Shown here: piece by piece, positions 33,455 to 41,645 of the stretch
How the letters are laid out: each line of letters begins with the position of its first letter
Numbering within the stretch: position 1 is the stretch's first letter
Assembly (NCBI GenBank): GCA_964407405.1
Contig: CAYOVH010000002.1
Location: 1-64,000 of the forward strand
DNA length: 64,000 bases
Direction: 5' to 3'
Source of the DNA: JASLCR01 sp964407405
GTDB lineage: Bacteria; Patescibacteriota; Saccharimonadia; Saccharimonadales; Saccharimonadaceae
Translations under genes and position numbers: made by a program
Notes under the pieces: generated by a model
Told to the model about the DNA's origin: nothing
Seen by the model: only the letters and a program-made list of their open reading frames with translations
The model's database searches: none

Positions 33455-34279
33455 TTATTCTTTTGTAAATACGGCAGCGAAGGTATCTTGAGTGCTGAGT
33501 ACAAAACCGTTCTTTTCAGCGATATGAGTAGCATCTTTCCACTGGCGCGGGTCCGCCTCGAAAATCGCAATACCACCTGATTTCATGCGACTTGCCAATT
33601 GTTCAAAGCACTTACGGATGAGCTTGAGGCCATGTTCACTAGCAAAAAGAGCTTCGGCTGGTTCGCTATTTGTCTCAGGAGAGCGGCCCCAGGCCTTATC
33701 GACGTAAGGAAGGTTGACTAGGGTAATATCAGGAGTATATGGATATGCATCAAGTAAGTTGCTTTCGATGATCTCGATATCGGCATTGAGACTGGCGGCA
33801 TTTTTTGCAGCCGTGGTAAGGGCTGGCTTGCTGATATCGAGAAGTGTCACATGTAACTCGGGGTGAAGGAGTTTCGCAGTTATGCCCAGGCAACCACTAC
33901 CAGTACCGATGTCCACGAGACGCACAGTATCTTTAGGAAAGAGCGCAGTTTGACTTAATTGTGCATTGAGCAACTCAATGATTTGTTCGCTTTCCGGCCG
34001 TGGTATCAATACATGCGGCGATACTACAAAGAGGCGGCCATAGAATTCTTTATGTCCGATGATATAGGCGAGCGGCACTCGGTCAAGCCGAAGATCGAGC
34101 TTGGCGTTGGCGATCTCTTCAAATCTGGGGTCGATCTGATCGCTCGGGCGGGCGTGGAGAGAGGTACGCGTTTTTTTAAGGGTATGAGCCAGTAAAATCT
34201 CGGCATCAAGCCGCGCCGAATCAACACCAACTTTAACCAGCTGTTTCGTTGCATCAGATAACCACGCACCAATTGTCAT
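33455..34279 (-). CDS. prmC: Release-factor glutamine methyltransferase PrmC
   Basis: Methylates the Gln of the GGQ motif in release factors. The 274-residue protein has the N-terminal helical domain, KEFYGR, IPRPESEQ, the SAM site VDIGTGSGCLGI (122-133) and the catalytic motif, here NLPY (189-192) rather than NPPY. The substituted residue is the first Pro; the Asn that holds the glutamine amide and the Tyr are kept. Its target RF1 is encoded in this window (36172-37242). Confidence 0.9.
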   Translation of the reverse strand: MTIGAWLSDATKQLVKVGVDSARLDAEILLAHTLKKTRTSLHARPSDQIDPRFEEIANAKLDLRLDRVPLAYIIGHKEFYGRLFVVSPHVLIPRPESEQIIELLNAQLSQTALFPKDTVRLVDIGTGSGCLGITAKLLHPELHVTLLDISKPALTTAAKNAASLNADIEIIESNLLDAYPYTPDITLVNLPYVDKAWGRSPETNSEPAEALFASEHGLKLIRKCFEQLASRMKSGGIAIFEADPRQWKDATHIAEKNGFVLSTQDTFAAVFTKE

Positions 34280-34318
34280 ACTAACATTATCTCATCTCTT
34301 GCATGATATGCAAAATAT

Positions 34319-34346
34319 TGACAAATAAGCTTAACTGTGATAGTAT
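34319..34346 (+). promoter_or_regulatory. Strong promoter: TTGACA and extended -10
   Basis: TTGACA (34319-34324), a 16-base spacer ending in TGA, then TAGTAT (34341-34346), ending 6 bases before the ATG at 34353. One of the clearest leaderless arrangements here, with a consensus -35. Confidence 0.75.
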
Positions 34347-34352
34347 CTGACT

Positions 34353-34784
34353 ATGAGCATACTAAGGCACCATGATCATCATCCAAATACACAACGCGCT
34401 GCGAACCAACTACGATTTGGTAAAAAGATAGTGGCCGCGCTAACAGCAACTGCCTTGACTGCTGGTCTTGGCTATGGTGGCGTACGGGTGTACGAGGAGA
34501 GCCAGTATCATGAAGTGGGCACTACGGAAGTTTCTATTGACGAGGGCGATACTCCTATTGGTGCGGTAAAGGAGGGAGTAGAAGACTTAGCCAAGGTGTA
34601 CGGCTTTGGATTGAATGAAGTCTCTAATATTGTTGGTGCAGGCAAGAACGTTTACGGAGAAATTAAAGACCAAACTGGTTCCGAAGTCATCGAGCCGGGC
34701 ACGTTGATCGAGGTTAAAGTATCAAAAAACGGTTTTGATAAGCTTAAGGCTGAGGCAGACCCAGTAGCCGAATCACCAAAGTAG
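34353..34784 (+). CDS. Hypothetical single-pass membrane-anchored protein
   Basis: A 143-residue protein with a His/Arg-rich cytoplasmic start, one membrane helix at about 27-45 (IVAALTATALTAGLGYGGV) and an extracytoplasmic part of about 95 residues. That part has two similar halves of the type GxxxxxExxVxK (possibly a degenerate LysM-like fold, which I cannot confirm). The promoter upstream is strong, so it may be abundant. It converges on the next minus-strand gene with a 10-base gap. Function unknown. Confidence 0.65.
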   Translation: MSILRHHDHHPNTQRAANQLRFGKKIVAALTATALTAGLGYGGVRVYEESQYHEVGTTEVSIDEGDTPIGAVKEGVEDLAKVYGFGLNEVSNIVGAGKNVYGEIKDQTGSEVIEPGTLIEVKVSKNGFDKLKAEADPVAESPK

Positions 34785-34794
34785 TAACTATTGC

Positions 34795-35421
34795 TCAGTT
34801 TGACGTTTTGCTCTTGGGTGACTGAGAGCTTTTTGTATTTGTGGACGAGTTTTTGTTTGTACTGGTGGTATTCTTCTGATTGGAAGTAGTACCGGAAGTT
34901 TTGTATGTGCTACTGGTCTGCGAAGATGAGGCGGCCTCGTCAACCTTCTTTTGTAGAGCTGCTTTGTCTGTGGTGAGCTGCTTGTTTTCGGTCTGGAGTT
35001 TGGTATTGTCGTCTTGGAGTTGCTTAGACTTATCGGTTAGTATTTGATTTTCACTCTTTAAGGTTGCGACATCTTGCTCTGATGTGCGCTTGAGCTGGTT
35101 GAGCTTGACGGACTGCTGACTGATATGACTTGCGAGGAGTAGTCCGCCCACGGCAGTGACCATGACGAAGATCGCCAAAAGGGCACCAAGGGCGATGATT
35201 ATCTTTTTTGATCCGTTGGATTCTTTGATGACGGGTCCTGTTGCTATCGATGCCGGGGCAGGGGCGCTGACGTCTGAAGCAATTATAGGGGCGGCTATCG
35301 GACTGGAAAGATCATTTGAGGCTGGTTCTTGCTCTATCACTGAGGTGTCAATGGCTGGTGCCGGCGGTGCAACCTCTGGGGTGTTTGGAATGTTATCTGT
35401 GCGTGGTTCTTTGTTGTCCAT
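34795..35421 (-). CDS. Hypothetical membrane-anchored coiled-coil protein
   Basis: A 208-residue protein. Residues 1-70 are disordered and rich in Pro, Ala and acidic residues. A membrane helix lies at about 74-95. Residues 100-160 form a heptad-like coiled coil with many Gln, Lys and Leu (KSENQILTDKSKQLQDDNTK). The tail after 165 is almost only Ser, Thr, Lys and Asn, a possible wall-spanning or glycosylated stalk. No catalytic motif. A TATACT box lies upstream on the minus strand (35459-35454). I do not recognise the family. Confidence 0.65.
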   Translation of the reverse strand: MDNKEPRTDNIPNTPEVAPPAPAIDTSVIEQEPASNDLSSPIAAPIIASDVSAPAPASIATGPVIKESNGSKKIIIALGALLAIFVMVTAVGGLLLASHISQQSVKLNQLKRTSEQDVATLKSENQILTDKSKQLQDDNTKLQTENKQLTTDKAALQKKVDEAASSSQTSSTYKTSGTTSNQKNTTSTNKNSSTNTKSSQSPKSKTSN

Positions 35422-35633
35422 TATAAAAGATGCCCTTTTCTATAGTTTATTTCAGTATACAGCATAAACATAAGCATCTCCAAGTTATTTGACGTATCAA
35501 TATTGCCACAGCTGTTCAAACAGTTGACGCATAGTTGCTCAAATTGTCGATGGGGATGATAGTAACGGCACGTCTTCATTGGCCATCGTGACGATCAATG
35601 AGTTAGGCTAGAGGCGGGCTTGGCCTTTTTGAA

Positions 35634-36170
35634 TTAGTTATTATTTTGGATGTAATCCTCAATTTCGTCAGCAACATCCACGATTGATTTTGTTGAAGTG
35701 TCGATAACTTTGAATCCATACTGCTGCGCTTCCTCAATAATTCGGTCGTGTTCAGCGAGTAGCCATGTTAGTTCCTTTGGCTGCTTGCCGAAATCGTTAT
35801 CGGTTCGTTCGGCTATACGACGCCGAATTGCTTTATGTGATGCTTTTAAAACAAAGATTGTATCAAATAGATCGAACGCTTTTCTGCGGCTACTTGATGT
35901 GCCACAAACAATCGTTGGTTGATCGGTAGTGTTTTCTATGAGTGCAGCGGCGAGCTTATCGATATGCCACCGCCAATGATGGTCAATGCCCCACGAATCG
36001 AGTGGATTTTCTGGGAAAGCCTCTTCACGACCAGTTCGCTTATTTTGCCAATAAGCGATGCCGGCATCGTAGTCAGCATCAAGCGCATAATACCCGCGAC
36101 TTTGGAGTTCGCGAGCGATACTCGACTTGCCCGTACCGGATGCGCCGCCTATGAGGTAATTTTTGGTCAT
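35634..36170 (-). CDS. P-loop nucleoside/nucleotide kinase-like ATPase
   Basis: A 178-residue soluble protein with Walker A GGASGTGKSS at residues 7-16, a DADYD segment after the first helix, and an arginine-bearing lid-like helix (ASHKAIRRRIAERTDNDFGK). The plan matches small kinases such as shikimate, cytidylate or gluconate kinase, or the AAA_18-type group. Substrate unknown. The ATG at 36170 is 1 base after the prfA stop, so prfA and this gene form an operon; a longer in-frame start at 36248 lies inside prfA and is rejected. Confidence 0.78.
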   Translation of the reverse strand: MTKNYLIGGASGTGKSSIARELQSRGYYALDADYDAGIAYWQNKRTGREEAFPENPLDSWGIDHHWRWHIDKLAAALIENTTDQPTIVCGTSSSRRKAFDLFDTIFVLKASHKAIRRRIAERTDNDFGKQPKELTWLLAEHDRIIEEAQQYGFKVIDTSTKSIVDVADEIEDYIQNNN

Positions 36171-36171
36171 T

Positions 36172-37242
36172 TTACCCCTCAGTATTCTGAGCTTTGAGCT
36201 CGCGCTCGTAGGCTTGAAGCTTCTCAACCAGATCGTCGATATCGCCATTCATGGCCTGTGGAATACCGCTACGACTATAGCCGATACGGTGGTCAGTAAT
36301 GCGATCTTGCGGGTAGTTGTAGGTACGAATCTTTTCTGAGCGGTCGCCAGACCCGATGAGACTGCGGCGTTCGGCGGTGAGCTTGGCTTGTTCTTCATCG
36401 ATCTTAATCTGCATGAGTCGTGAGCGAAGCACACTCATGGCCTTTTCTTTGTTTTTGATCTGCGACTTCTCGTCTTGATTGGATACGACGAGACCGCTAG
36501 GCAGGTGAGTGATGCGCACGGCGCTGTCGGTAGTGTTGACAGATTGGCCGCCATGTCCAGACGCACGGAAAATGTCGATGCGCAAGTCACCAGGGTTGAT
36601 CTCAATATCTGTCTCCTCGGCTTCGGGCAAGACAGCAACAGTGGCCGTGCTGGTATGGATGCGACCTTGGCTCTCTGTGGCTGGCACGCGCTGGACGCGG
36701 TGTACGCCCGACTCAAATTTGAATGTAGCGTACGGCATGTCGCCTTTGATCTCGAAGATAACTTCTTTGTAGCCGCCGTTATCCGAGCGGTTTTCGCTCA
36801 TGATGTCTGCCTTGAAGCCGTGGGCCTCACAGTAGCGCAGGTACATACGGTAGAGATCACCAGCAAAAATTGCGGCTTCATCGCCACCGGCACCAGCACG
36901 GATCTCCATGATGACGTTTTTTTCGTCATTTGGATCCTTTGGCGTCAGCATGACAAAGAGTCTTTCTTCTAGTTCCTCAAGCTCCTTCTCAAGCTGGGGT
37001 AATTCTTCCTTAGCAAGGTCGGCGAGCTCATCGCCGCCTGTAGCAAGCTCCTTAGCGTCAAGGATTTGTTTCTCAAGATTGTCGCGGCGCTGTCCGGCGG
37101 CGATCAGATCATCAAGCTCAGATAGGCGGCGGTTTTTGCTGCCAAAATCAGGCGAGTTAAACGCATCGGGACGCGCTAAAAATTCCGTTAGTTCGGTCTT
37201 TTCGGCGGTCAGGGCATCAAGATTGAGTGTGATTTTTGGCAT
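36172..37242 (-). CDS. prfA: Peptide chain release factor 1
   Basis: Recognises UAA and UAG and triggers peptide release. The 356-residue protein has the RF1 anticodon-mimic PAT (187-189, PxT class), the catalytic GGQ at 231-233, and RAGAGGDEAAIFAGDLYRMY. The RF1 PxT class distinguishes it from RF2 (SPF). I use the ATG at 37242, where the family begins, not the open frame start at 37335. TGC-TATAAT lies 10 bases upstream. The downstream P-loop kinase is probably on the same mRNA. Confidence 0.95.
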   Translation of the reverse strand: MPKITLNLDALTAEKTELTEFLARPDAFNSPDFGSKNRRLSELDDLIAAGQRRDNLEKQILDAKELATGGDELADLAKEELPQLEKELEELEERLFVMLTPKDPNDEKNVIMEIRAGAGGDEAAIFAGDLYRMYLRYCEAHGFKADIMSENRSDNGGYKEVIFEIKGDMPYATFKFESGVHRVQRVPATESQGRIHTSTATVAVLPEAEETDIEINPGDLRIDIFRASGHGGQSVNTTDSAVRITHLPSGLVVSNQDEKSQIKNKEKAMSVLRSRLMQIKIDEEQAKLTAERRSLIGSGDRSEKIRTYNYPQDRITDHRIGYSRSGIPQAMNGDIDDLVEKLQAYERELKAQNTEG

Positions 37243-37252
37243 ATCATGATAA

Positions 37253-37261
37253 ATTATAGCA
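37253..37261 (-). promoter_or_regulatory. prfA promoter, extended -10
   Basis: On the minus strand TGC-TATAAT, a perfect extended -10, ends 10 bases before the prfA ATG. Confidence 0.7.
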
Positions 37262-37298
37262 AAACATGCTGATTTAAAACAGAGGTAGGACACCAACG

Positions 37299-37330
37299 AA
37301 AAACACTCCCGCTTTTCGTTGGGAGTGTTT
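37299..37330 (-). terminator. Intrinsic terminator after the DUF2569-like gene
   Basis: AAACACTCCC and GGGAGTGTTT form a 10-pair stem (37301-37310 with 37321-37330), loop of 10, with T-rich flanks on the minus strand just downstream of the gene's stop. Confidence 0.8.
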
Positions 37331-37347
37331 ATCAAGGAACGTTACTA

Positions 37348-37935
37348 TTATTTGACCAGCGTTTCTTTGACCCGCTTTGATGTCAGGAAATATAGTGTAA
37401 CGAAAAGTATCCATAGTGCGCCAACTAGAGTGCTCGAAATAAGGGCCGCAGCTTCTACGCCAGTGATTATGTTACTGATGAGACCGTAGACGAACGCAGC
37501 TCCAAAAAAGCCGATGAATACATATTTGGCGATTTTTTTCTCAAGCGCAACGAGGGTAACTGATGCCACTGCTGCTGCCAGGAGAATAGGGAAGAAGATC
37601 GCATCTGCTATTTTGTCGCTTGAGAAGTCAGCAAGTGTATTTACGAGCATACCAGCGTAACCCAGTGCGGCGAGTCCCGATACGATAGTAAAGAAGAGAA
37701 GCCAGCCCCGTAGGCCTTTGAGCGACTGCTGAGTGACGACATATTGTACTGGAGCGGCATTTGGCTGAGCAAAGTATTGCTGCTGGACGGGCTGTTGCTC
37801 GTATGGAGCTTGCTGTTGCTGTGGTGTGGGCGGCTGGTAGTTTTGCTCTGGTGCTTGCACCACAGGCTGCTCTTTAACTGCCGGCTGCTCCGCTGGTGGA
37901 GTTGTTGGGGTTGGTTGTTCAGGTGTTTCTGCCAT
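37348..37935 (-). CDS. DUF2569-like membrane protein with Pro/Gln-rich N-terminus
   Basis: A 195-residue protein. Residues 1-70 are disordered, rich in Pro, Gln and Thr. Then comes LKGLRGWLLFF, a mark of DUF2569-type membrane proteins, and four membrane helices to the end. An AAAAGGAG ribosome-binding site precedes the ATG. Function unknown; the long cytoplasmic Pro/Gln tail could bind partners. It is a single-gene unit with its own terminator. Confidence 0.75.
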   Translation of the reverse strand: MAETPEQPTPTTPPAEQPAVKEQPVVQAPEQNYQPPTPQQQQAPYEQQPVQQQYFAQPNAAPVQYVVTQQSLKGLRGWLLFFTIVSGLAALGYAGMLVNTLADFSSDKIADAIFFPILLAAAVASVTLVALEKKIAKYVFIGFFGAAFVYGLISNIITGVEAAALISSTLVGALWILFVTLYFLTSKRVKETLVK

Positions 37936-38150
37936 CTGAGAGGCTCCTTTTGTAAGTGTTACTTATCTGACTGGAGCATAAACGGTTTGAGTGACAATGT
38001 CAAGGCAAAACATATGCATATTTCTATCATGCTTGGTGGGGTCGTTGTCATCGATGTGTATGATACGTCAGTCGCATCCGCTCGCAACGCGCTACAAATT
38101 GCTAGGCAAAAGGGGTGCGGCCTTTCGTGAGTTATTGGAGGGCAGTCGAG

Positions 38151-39119
38151 CTAAGTAAGTCGGTCGAGAAGCTGGTCTGCGATAGCTTGATTGGCGGCTG
38201 TGACTAGTGGAATGTGTTCATCCTGACCGTATGTGAGAAACTCTTTATCATCGAGCGAAACGAAGCTAAGTTGGCCTTGACTGTCTGGTTCAAGCGCATA
38301 CATGACGCCACCCGCTTCTTCTACAAGGGCTTTGATAGCTAGTTGCTCCAGATTGCCCTTGCGTGTGGCTGAAACATCAAAGAGTGCCCTACCTATGGCT
38401 ACCTCATAGGCATTGGCTGCGGTTGAGCCGGACGGGTGAGCGCGGTAAAGTCCACCTTGTTGTAGTTTTGCAGCAAGAGCTGAAGTGCGCATAAAGAAGT
38501 CGTAGAGTGGGTCGGTAGGCTTTACATTTAGATTTTCTTCAGCAAATCCGAGAGAATCATTGCGAAGCTCAGTTTCTTTAGAAGTATGGATGCGCATCTT
38601 TTCGTTGGAAGTAACGTTCACAATGCAAGCACCTTGACCTTTAATGCCTTGTACGTAGACGCCTTCGGTGAATAGAGCAATCCCACCAGTGAGGTAGTCG
38701 CCATAGGTAGGGTTGCTCCCGGCTGCAGCGCCTATCATAGCACCGTATCTGCCTTTCCCCCAGTCTTTTACCGCATTGCTCGTACCATCGATACCATCGG
38801 CAACTAGGGTAATATCGGCAATGGTAGCTGGAGTCGACCAGTGTTCACCCAATTCTTCTGATATCCAATGCCATCGAATATTAGATGGAAGACTGGACAG
38901 GGCCCTCATCATAGCGCGTTCAGACTCTATATCTGCGTGGCGAGCTGTCTCTTCGAACCGATTGGCATGTGCTTTGCTTAGCCCTTCTTGAGGAGATAGA
39001 CTGTGCCAAGCGGCGTATGCGGCAGAGAGGCCGCCTCCAATAGCTAATGTGGTCTGGCGGAGGAGCTCAGAGGGATTAGGCCGCATATTGCGATGCTTAC
39101 GAGATTCAAGCGAGGACAT
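38151..39119 (-). CDS. Inositol-monophosphatase superfamily protein, divergent
   Basis: A 322-residue protein with parts of the IMPase metal site: SEELGE (Glu pair) and VADGIDGTSNAV (the DPxDGT position as G-I-D-G-T). Other family features such as the GxxxDxxA-type segment are replaced, so activity is uncertain. Substrate unknown. I start it at 39119 because the open frame upstream (to 39359) is the shadow of rpmE. TGT-TATACT ends 6 bases upstream, predicting a leaderless mRNA. Confidence 0.75.
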   Translation of the reverse strand: MSSLESRKHRNMRPNPSELLRQTTLAIGGGLSAAYAAWHSLSPQEGLSKAHANRFEETARHADIESERAMMRALSSLPSNIRWHWISEELGEHWSTPATIADITLVADGIDGTSNAVKDWGKGRYGAMIGAAAGSNPTYGDYLTGGIALFTEGVYVQGIKGQGACIVNVTSNEKMRIHTSKETELRNDSLGFAEENLNVKPTDPLYDFFMRTSALAAKLQQGGLYRAHPSGSTAANAYEVAIGRALFDVSATRKGNLEQLAIKALVEEAGGVMYALEPDSQGQLSFVSLDDKEFLTYGQDEHIPLVTAANQAIADQLLDRLT

Positions 39120-39125
39120 GACAAG

Positions 39126-39134
39126 AGTATAACA
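39126..39134 (-). promoter_or_regulatory. Promoter of divergent IMPase-like gene, extended -10
   Basis: On the minus strand TGT-TATACT ends 6 bases before the ATG at 39119. Confidence 0.65.
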
Positions 39135-39159
39135 TCTTGTTAATGGTCGATGTAAGACA

Positions 39160-39192
39160 ATAAAAAACCCACCCCAATTTGGAGCGGATTTT
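39160..39192 (-). terminator. Intrinsic terminator after rpmE
   Basis: On the minus strand ATCCGCTCC pairs with GGGGTGGGT (some G-T pairs) around a 5-base loop, followed by six T bases. Confidence 0.75.
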
Positions 39193-39213
39193 TGCTGAGA
39201 AGCCTCACCGAGC

Positions 39214-39540
39214 TTACTTTGCGCTATCGGCCTTTTTCTCTGCCTGAGCCTTGGCTTTCTTAGCCTTGTTGGCCAGAGCTTTTTTGCGCTCTTCGGCTGC
39301 TGCTGCGCGAGCCTTGAATCGGTCGACACGACCTTCGGTGTCGATGATTTTCTCTTCACCAGTAAAGAACGGGTGAGAGGCTGAGGAAATATGGACCTTT
39401 ACGAGTGGATACGTGTTGCCATCTTCCCATTTGATAGTGTCATCCGTCGTTGCTGTTGACTGCGTCAAGAACGCAAAGCCTGCAACGTCGTCGCTAAATA
39501 CGACCGGACGATAGGTGGGTGGGTGAATACTGCTTTTCAT
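39214..39540 (-). CDS. rpmE: 50S ribosomal protein L31, type B
   Basis: Large-subunit protein bridging to the small subunit. The 108-residue product opens MKSSIHPPTYRPVVFSDD and has SSASHPFFTGEEKIIDTEGRVDRF, the L31 signature. The zinc Cys of type A are absent, so it is the zinc-free type B. After residue 75 there is a 30-residue Ala/Lys-rich tail not found in most L31 proteins. Type B forms are often used under zinc shortage; here it may be the only one. Confidence 0.92.
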   Translation of the reverse strand: MKSSIHPPTYRPVVFSDDVAGFAFLTQSTATTDDTIKWEDGNTYPLVKVHISSASHPFFTGEEKIIDTEGRVDRFKARAAAAEERKKALANKAKKAKAQAEKKADSAK

Positions 39541-39574
39541 AACCTAGTGATTGTATCTGTTTTTGAGGAAAATG

Positions 39575-40090
39575 TCAAAGGGTTTTTGACTTGGGTGAGC
39601 CGTCATGGAGAGTGTCGTCGATGACTGTTTGGGTGGATTGACTGTGGCGGAATGGGTTTGACAGTATACCGTGGCGTCTGGTGTGCTCAGCGGCGATTTT
39701 TTCATGCAGCTTGCTGAGTGAGCGAGTAACACCTGGGCGTGTAGCGATCTGCTTGAATTCGTGATTGAGTTCTTTGAGTTCTTCGTCGGTTAATTCCTCG
39801 AGGTTGACATAATGCATACGGGCGCCTTTGGTGGCGCGAATGAGTTCGTCTAGCTTGATTTGCACGGCTTTGCCGTCGCGATTTTGTGTGTTTTGGATGA
39901 GGAATACCATGAGAAATGTCACGATGGTAGTTCCAGTATTGATGATGAGTTGCCAAGTGTCAGAGTAGTGGAAAATCGGGCCAGTTGTAGCCCAGATGAT
40001 CACGATCAGTACGGCAGTGATAAAGACCGCTGCACTGCCAGCCCATTCTGAGACTCGGCCTGCGATGATTCGGAATTTATTCTTTACCAT
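39575..40090 (-). CDS. Low-affinity iron permease-family small membrane protein
   Basis: A 171-residue protein with two membrane helices (about 15-35 and 44-66) in the order FFxxW...NTGTTIVTFLMVFLIQNTQNRD, followed by a cytoplasmic helical tail (KAVQIKLDELIRATKGAR, ELTDEELKELNHEFKQIA). This matches the bacterial low-affinity iron permease domain (FET4-like half). Transport by these short proteins is not established. The ATG at 40090 is chosen because the open frame upstream to 40258 runs into the rpsB promoter. Confidence 0.75.
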   Translation of the reverse strand: MVKNKFRIIAGRVSEWAGSAAVFITAVLIVIIWATTGPIFHYSDTWQLIINTGTTIVTFLMVFLIQNTQNRDGKAVQIKLDELIRATKGARMHYVNLEELTDEELKELNHEFKQIATRPGVTRSLSKLHEKIAAEHTRRHGILSNPFRHSQSTQTVIDDTLHDGSPKSKTL

Positions 40091-40169
40091 AAGCCAATGA
40101 TAGCGTATATGATTATTTTGTCCAATAGGAGGTGACGGCGTGTCACTTCGCATTTCCGTCACTGCAGGG

Positions 40170-40198
40170 TTGTCGTCAAGGGTGTTTTTTGTTACAAT
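40170..40198 (+). promoter_or_regulatory. rpsB promoter
   Basis: TTGTCG (40170-40175), 17-base spacer ending in TGT, then TACAAT (40193-40198). It predicts a start near 40205 and a leader of about 75 bases. Confidence 0.6.
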
Positions 40199-40226
40199 GT
40201 ACTCTGTAACAAATCTAATGAAGCAA

Positions 40227-40279
40227 CGCGTGCAGATATCCTTAATTATTGAGGGCACGCGCGAAGGGAGAAGGATATC
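40227..40279 (+). promoter_or_regulatory. rpsB leader pseudoknot sequestering the start region
   Basis: Stem 1: CGCGTGC (40227-40233) with GCACGCG (40255-40261), 7 pairs. Stem 2: GATATCCTT in its loop (40235-40243) with AAGGATATC (40271-40279), 9 perfect pairs ending right before the ATG. The GGGAG ribosome-binding core lies between. This is an H-type pseudoknot, or at least an alternative hairpin, able to block initiation; probably S2 autoregulation. Confidence 0.72.
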
Positions 40280-40990
40280 ATGGCAGGAACTGCTGTTGAT
40301 ATGAAAGCCTTATATGAGGCTGGTGTTCATTTCGGACATAAAACAAGTCGTTGGCATCCAAAGATGGCGCCATACATTCACTCAAAGCGTCAGGATAGCC
40401 ATATCATCGACTTGGCGAAGACAGTTGAGGGTCTTGAGGCGGCATTGCCGTTTTTGACAAAGACCGCAGCGAGCGGCAAAAAAGTACTATTTGTCGGTAC
40501 GAAAAAGCAGCTCAAGGCGATTGTCCGCGAGGCAGCAGAGTCAATCGACCAGCCGTATGTGACCGAGCGTTGGATCGGCGGTATGCTGACAAATGTCGGT
40601 ACAATGACGCAACAGATCAAGAAATTGCACGATCTGGAGCGCCGCATGGCGGCAGGCGACCTTGAAAAGCGTTATTCCAAACTTGAGGTCCAGCGCTATC
40701 AGGAAGAAATCGACAGCTTGAATGAAAAGTACGGCGGCATCAAAGCACTAGGCGGCCAGCCGGGCGCAGTCGTAGTGCTTGACATCATTTCTGATGCAAA
40801 TGCCGTGCGCGAGGCAAAACGCCTTGGCATCCCCGTCGTTGGCGTGGTTGATACAAATGCCAATCCAGATGACGTTGACTTTGTCGTCCCTGGCAACGAC
40901 GACGCAGTAAAAGGCTCAGAGCTGCTGCTCGACTACTTTGTCGCGGCAGTAAAAGAAGGCATGGGCGCTAAAAAAGAGGAGGCAAAATAG
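40280..40990 (+). CDS. rpsB: 30S ribosomal protein S2
   Basis: Small-subunit protein needed for S1 and mRNA docking. The 236-residue product has GVHFGHKTSRWHPKMAPYI, RWIGGMLTNVGTM and VVGVVDTNANPDDVDFVVPGNDDA, all family signatures. It has a long leader with a 9-pair sequester of the start region, while many neighbours have no leader, so it is likely translationally regulated. It is in an operon with tsf with no gap. Confidence 0.95.
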   Translation: MAGTAVDMKALYEAGVHFGHKTSRWHPKMAPYIHSKRQDSHIIDLAKTVEGLEAALPFLTKTAASGKKVLFVGTKKQLKAIVREAAESIDQPYVTERWIGGMLTNVGTMTQQIKKLHDLERRMAAGDLEKRYSKLEVQRYQEEIDSLNEKYGGIKALGGQPGAVVVLDIISDANAVREAKRLGIPVVGVVDTNANPDDVDFVVPGNDDAVKGSELLLDYFVAAVKEGMGAKKEEAK

Positions 40991-41587
40991 ATGGCAGTTA
41001 CCGTTGAAGACATCAAGAAATTGAAAGAACTGACCGGTATTGGTTTGACCGATGCAAAGTCTGCACTGGTTGAGGCGGAGGGTGATTTTGACAAGGCGCT
41101 TGAGGCGCTTCGCAAAAAGGGTCTGACCAAAGCTGAGAAAAAGGGTGATCGCGAGACACGCGAGGGCATCATCGATGCTTATGTCCACTCGGGTCGTATC
41201 GGAGTAGTTGTCGAGGTAAACTGCGAGACTGATTTTGTCGCGCGTCTTGATGAGTTCAAAGAATTTGCTCACCAGATGGCTATGCAGATCGCGGCAATGG
41301 CGCCAAAATATGCGAATATCGAGGACATTCCTGCCGAGGAATATGAGGCAAAGAAAAAGGAGCTTCTCGAGAGCGATGCCCTCAAGGGCAAACCGGCCGA
41401 CATGGCAGAGAAGATCGTCGAAGGCCAGCTGAAAAAGCATTTTGCCGAGCAGGTCTTGACCGAACAGCCTTTTGTGCTTGATGACAGCAAGACAGTCGGT
41501 GAGCGCATCAAAGAGCAGATCGCCAAGAATGGTGAAAACATTCGTGTTTCACAGTTCAAGCGCATTGAGCTAGGCGTGACTGAATAA
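40991..41587 (+). CDS. tsf: Elongation factor Ts
   Basis: Exchanges GDP for GTP on EF-Tu. The 198-residue protein has the N-terminal UBA-like domain (VEDIKKLKELTGIGLTDAK), the TDFVAR motif in NCETDFVARLDEFK and a C-terminal part with EQPFVLDDSKTV. Length is at the short end for the family (about 200-300 residues). The ATG directly follows the rpsB stop, the usual rpsB-tsf operon. Confidence 0.95.
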   Translation: MAVTVEDIKKLKELTGIGLTDAKSALVEAEGDFDKALEALRKKGLTKAEKKGDRETREGIIDAYVHSGRIGVVVEVNCETDFVARLDEFKEFAHQMAMQIAAMAPKYANIEDIPAEEYEAKKKELLESDALKGKPADMAEKIVEGQLKKHFAEQVLTEQPFVLDDSKTVGERIKEQIAKNGENIRVSQFKRIELGVTE

Positions 41588-41605
41588 AGAGGCGAGAGCC
41601 TAACA

Positions 41606-41645
41606 AAAAGAAGATTCCGGCTATTCGTCGGAATCTTCTTTTATG
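41606..41645. terminator. Bidirectional terminator after tsf
   Basis: AAAAGAAGATTCCG (41606-41619) pairs with CGGAATCTTCTTTT (41629-41642), 14 pairs with a 9-base loop and T runs on both strands. The minus-strand gene at 41621-41920 ends inside its loop. Confidence 0.9.

Noticed and set aside
38014..38130. 38-codon ORF in the gap between two minus-strand genes
   Set aside because: No promoter, ribosome-binding site or known motif. It is the end of a longer frame that is antisense to the DUF2569-like gene.
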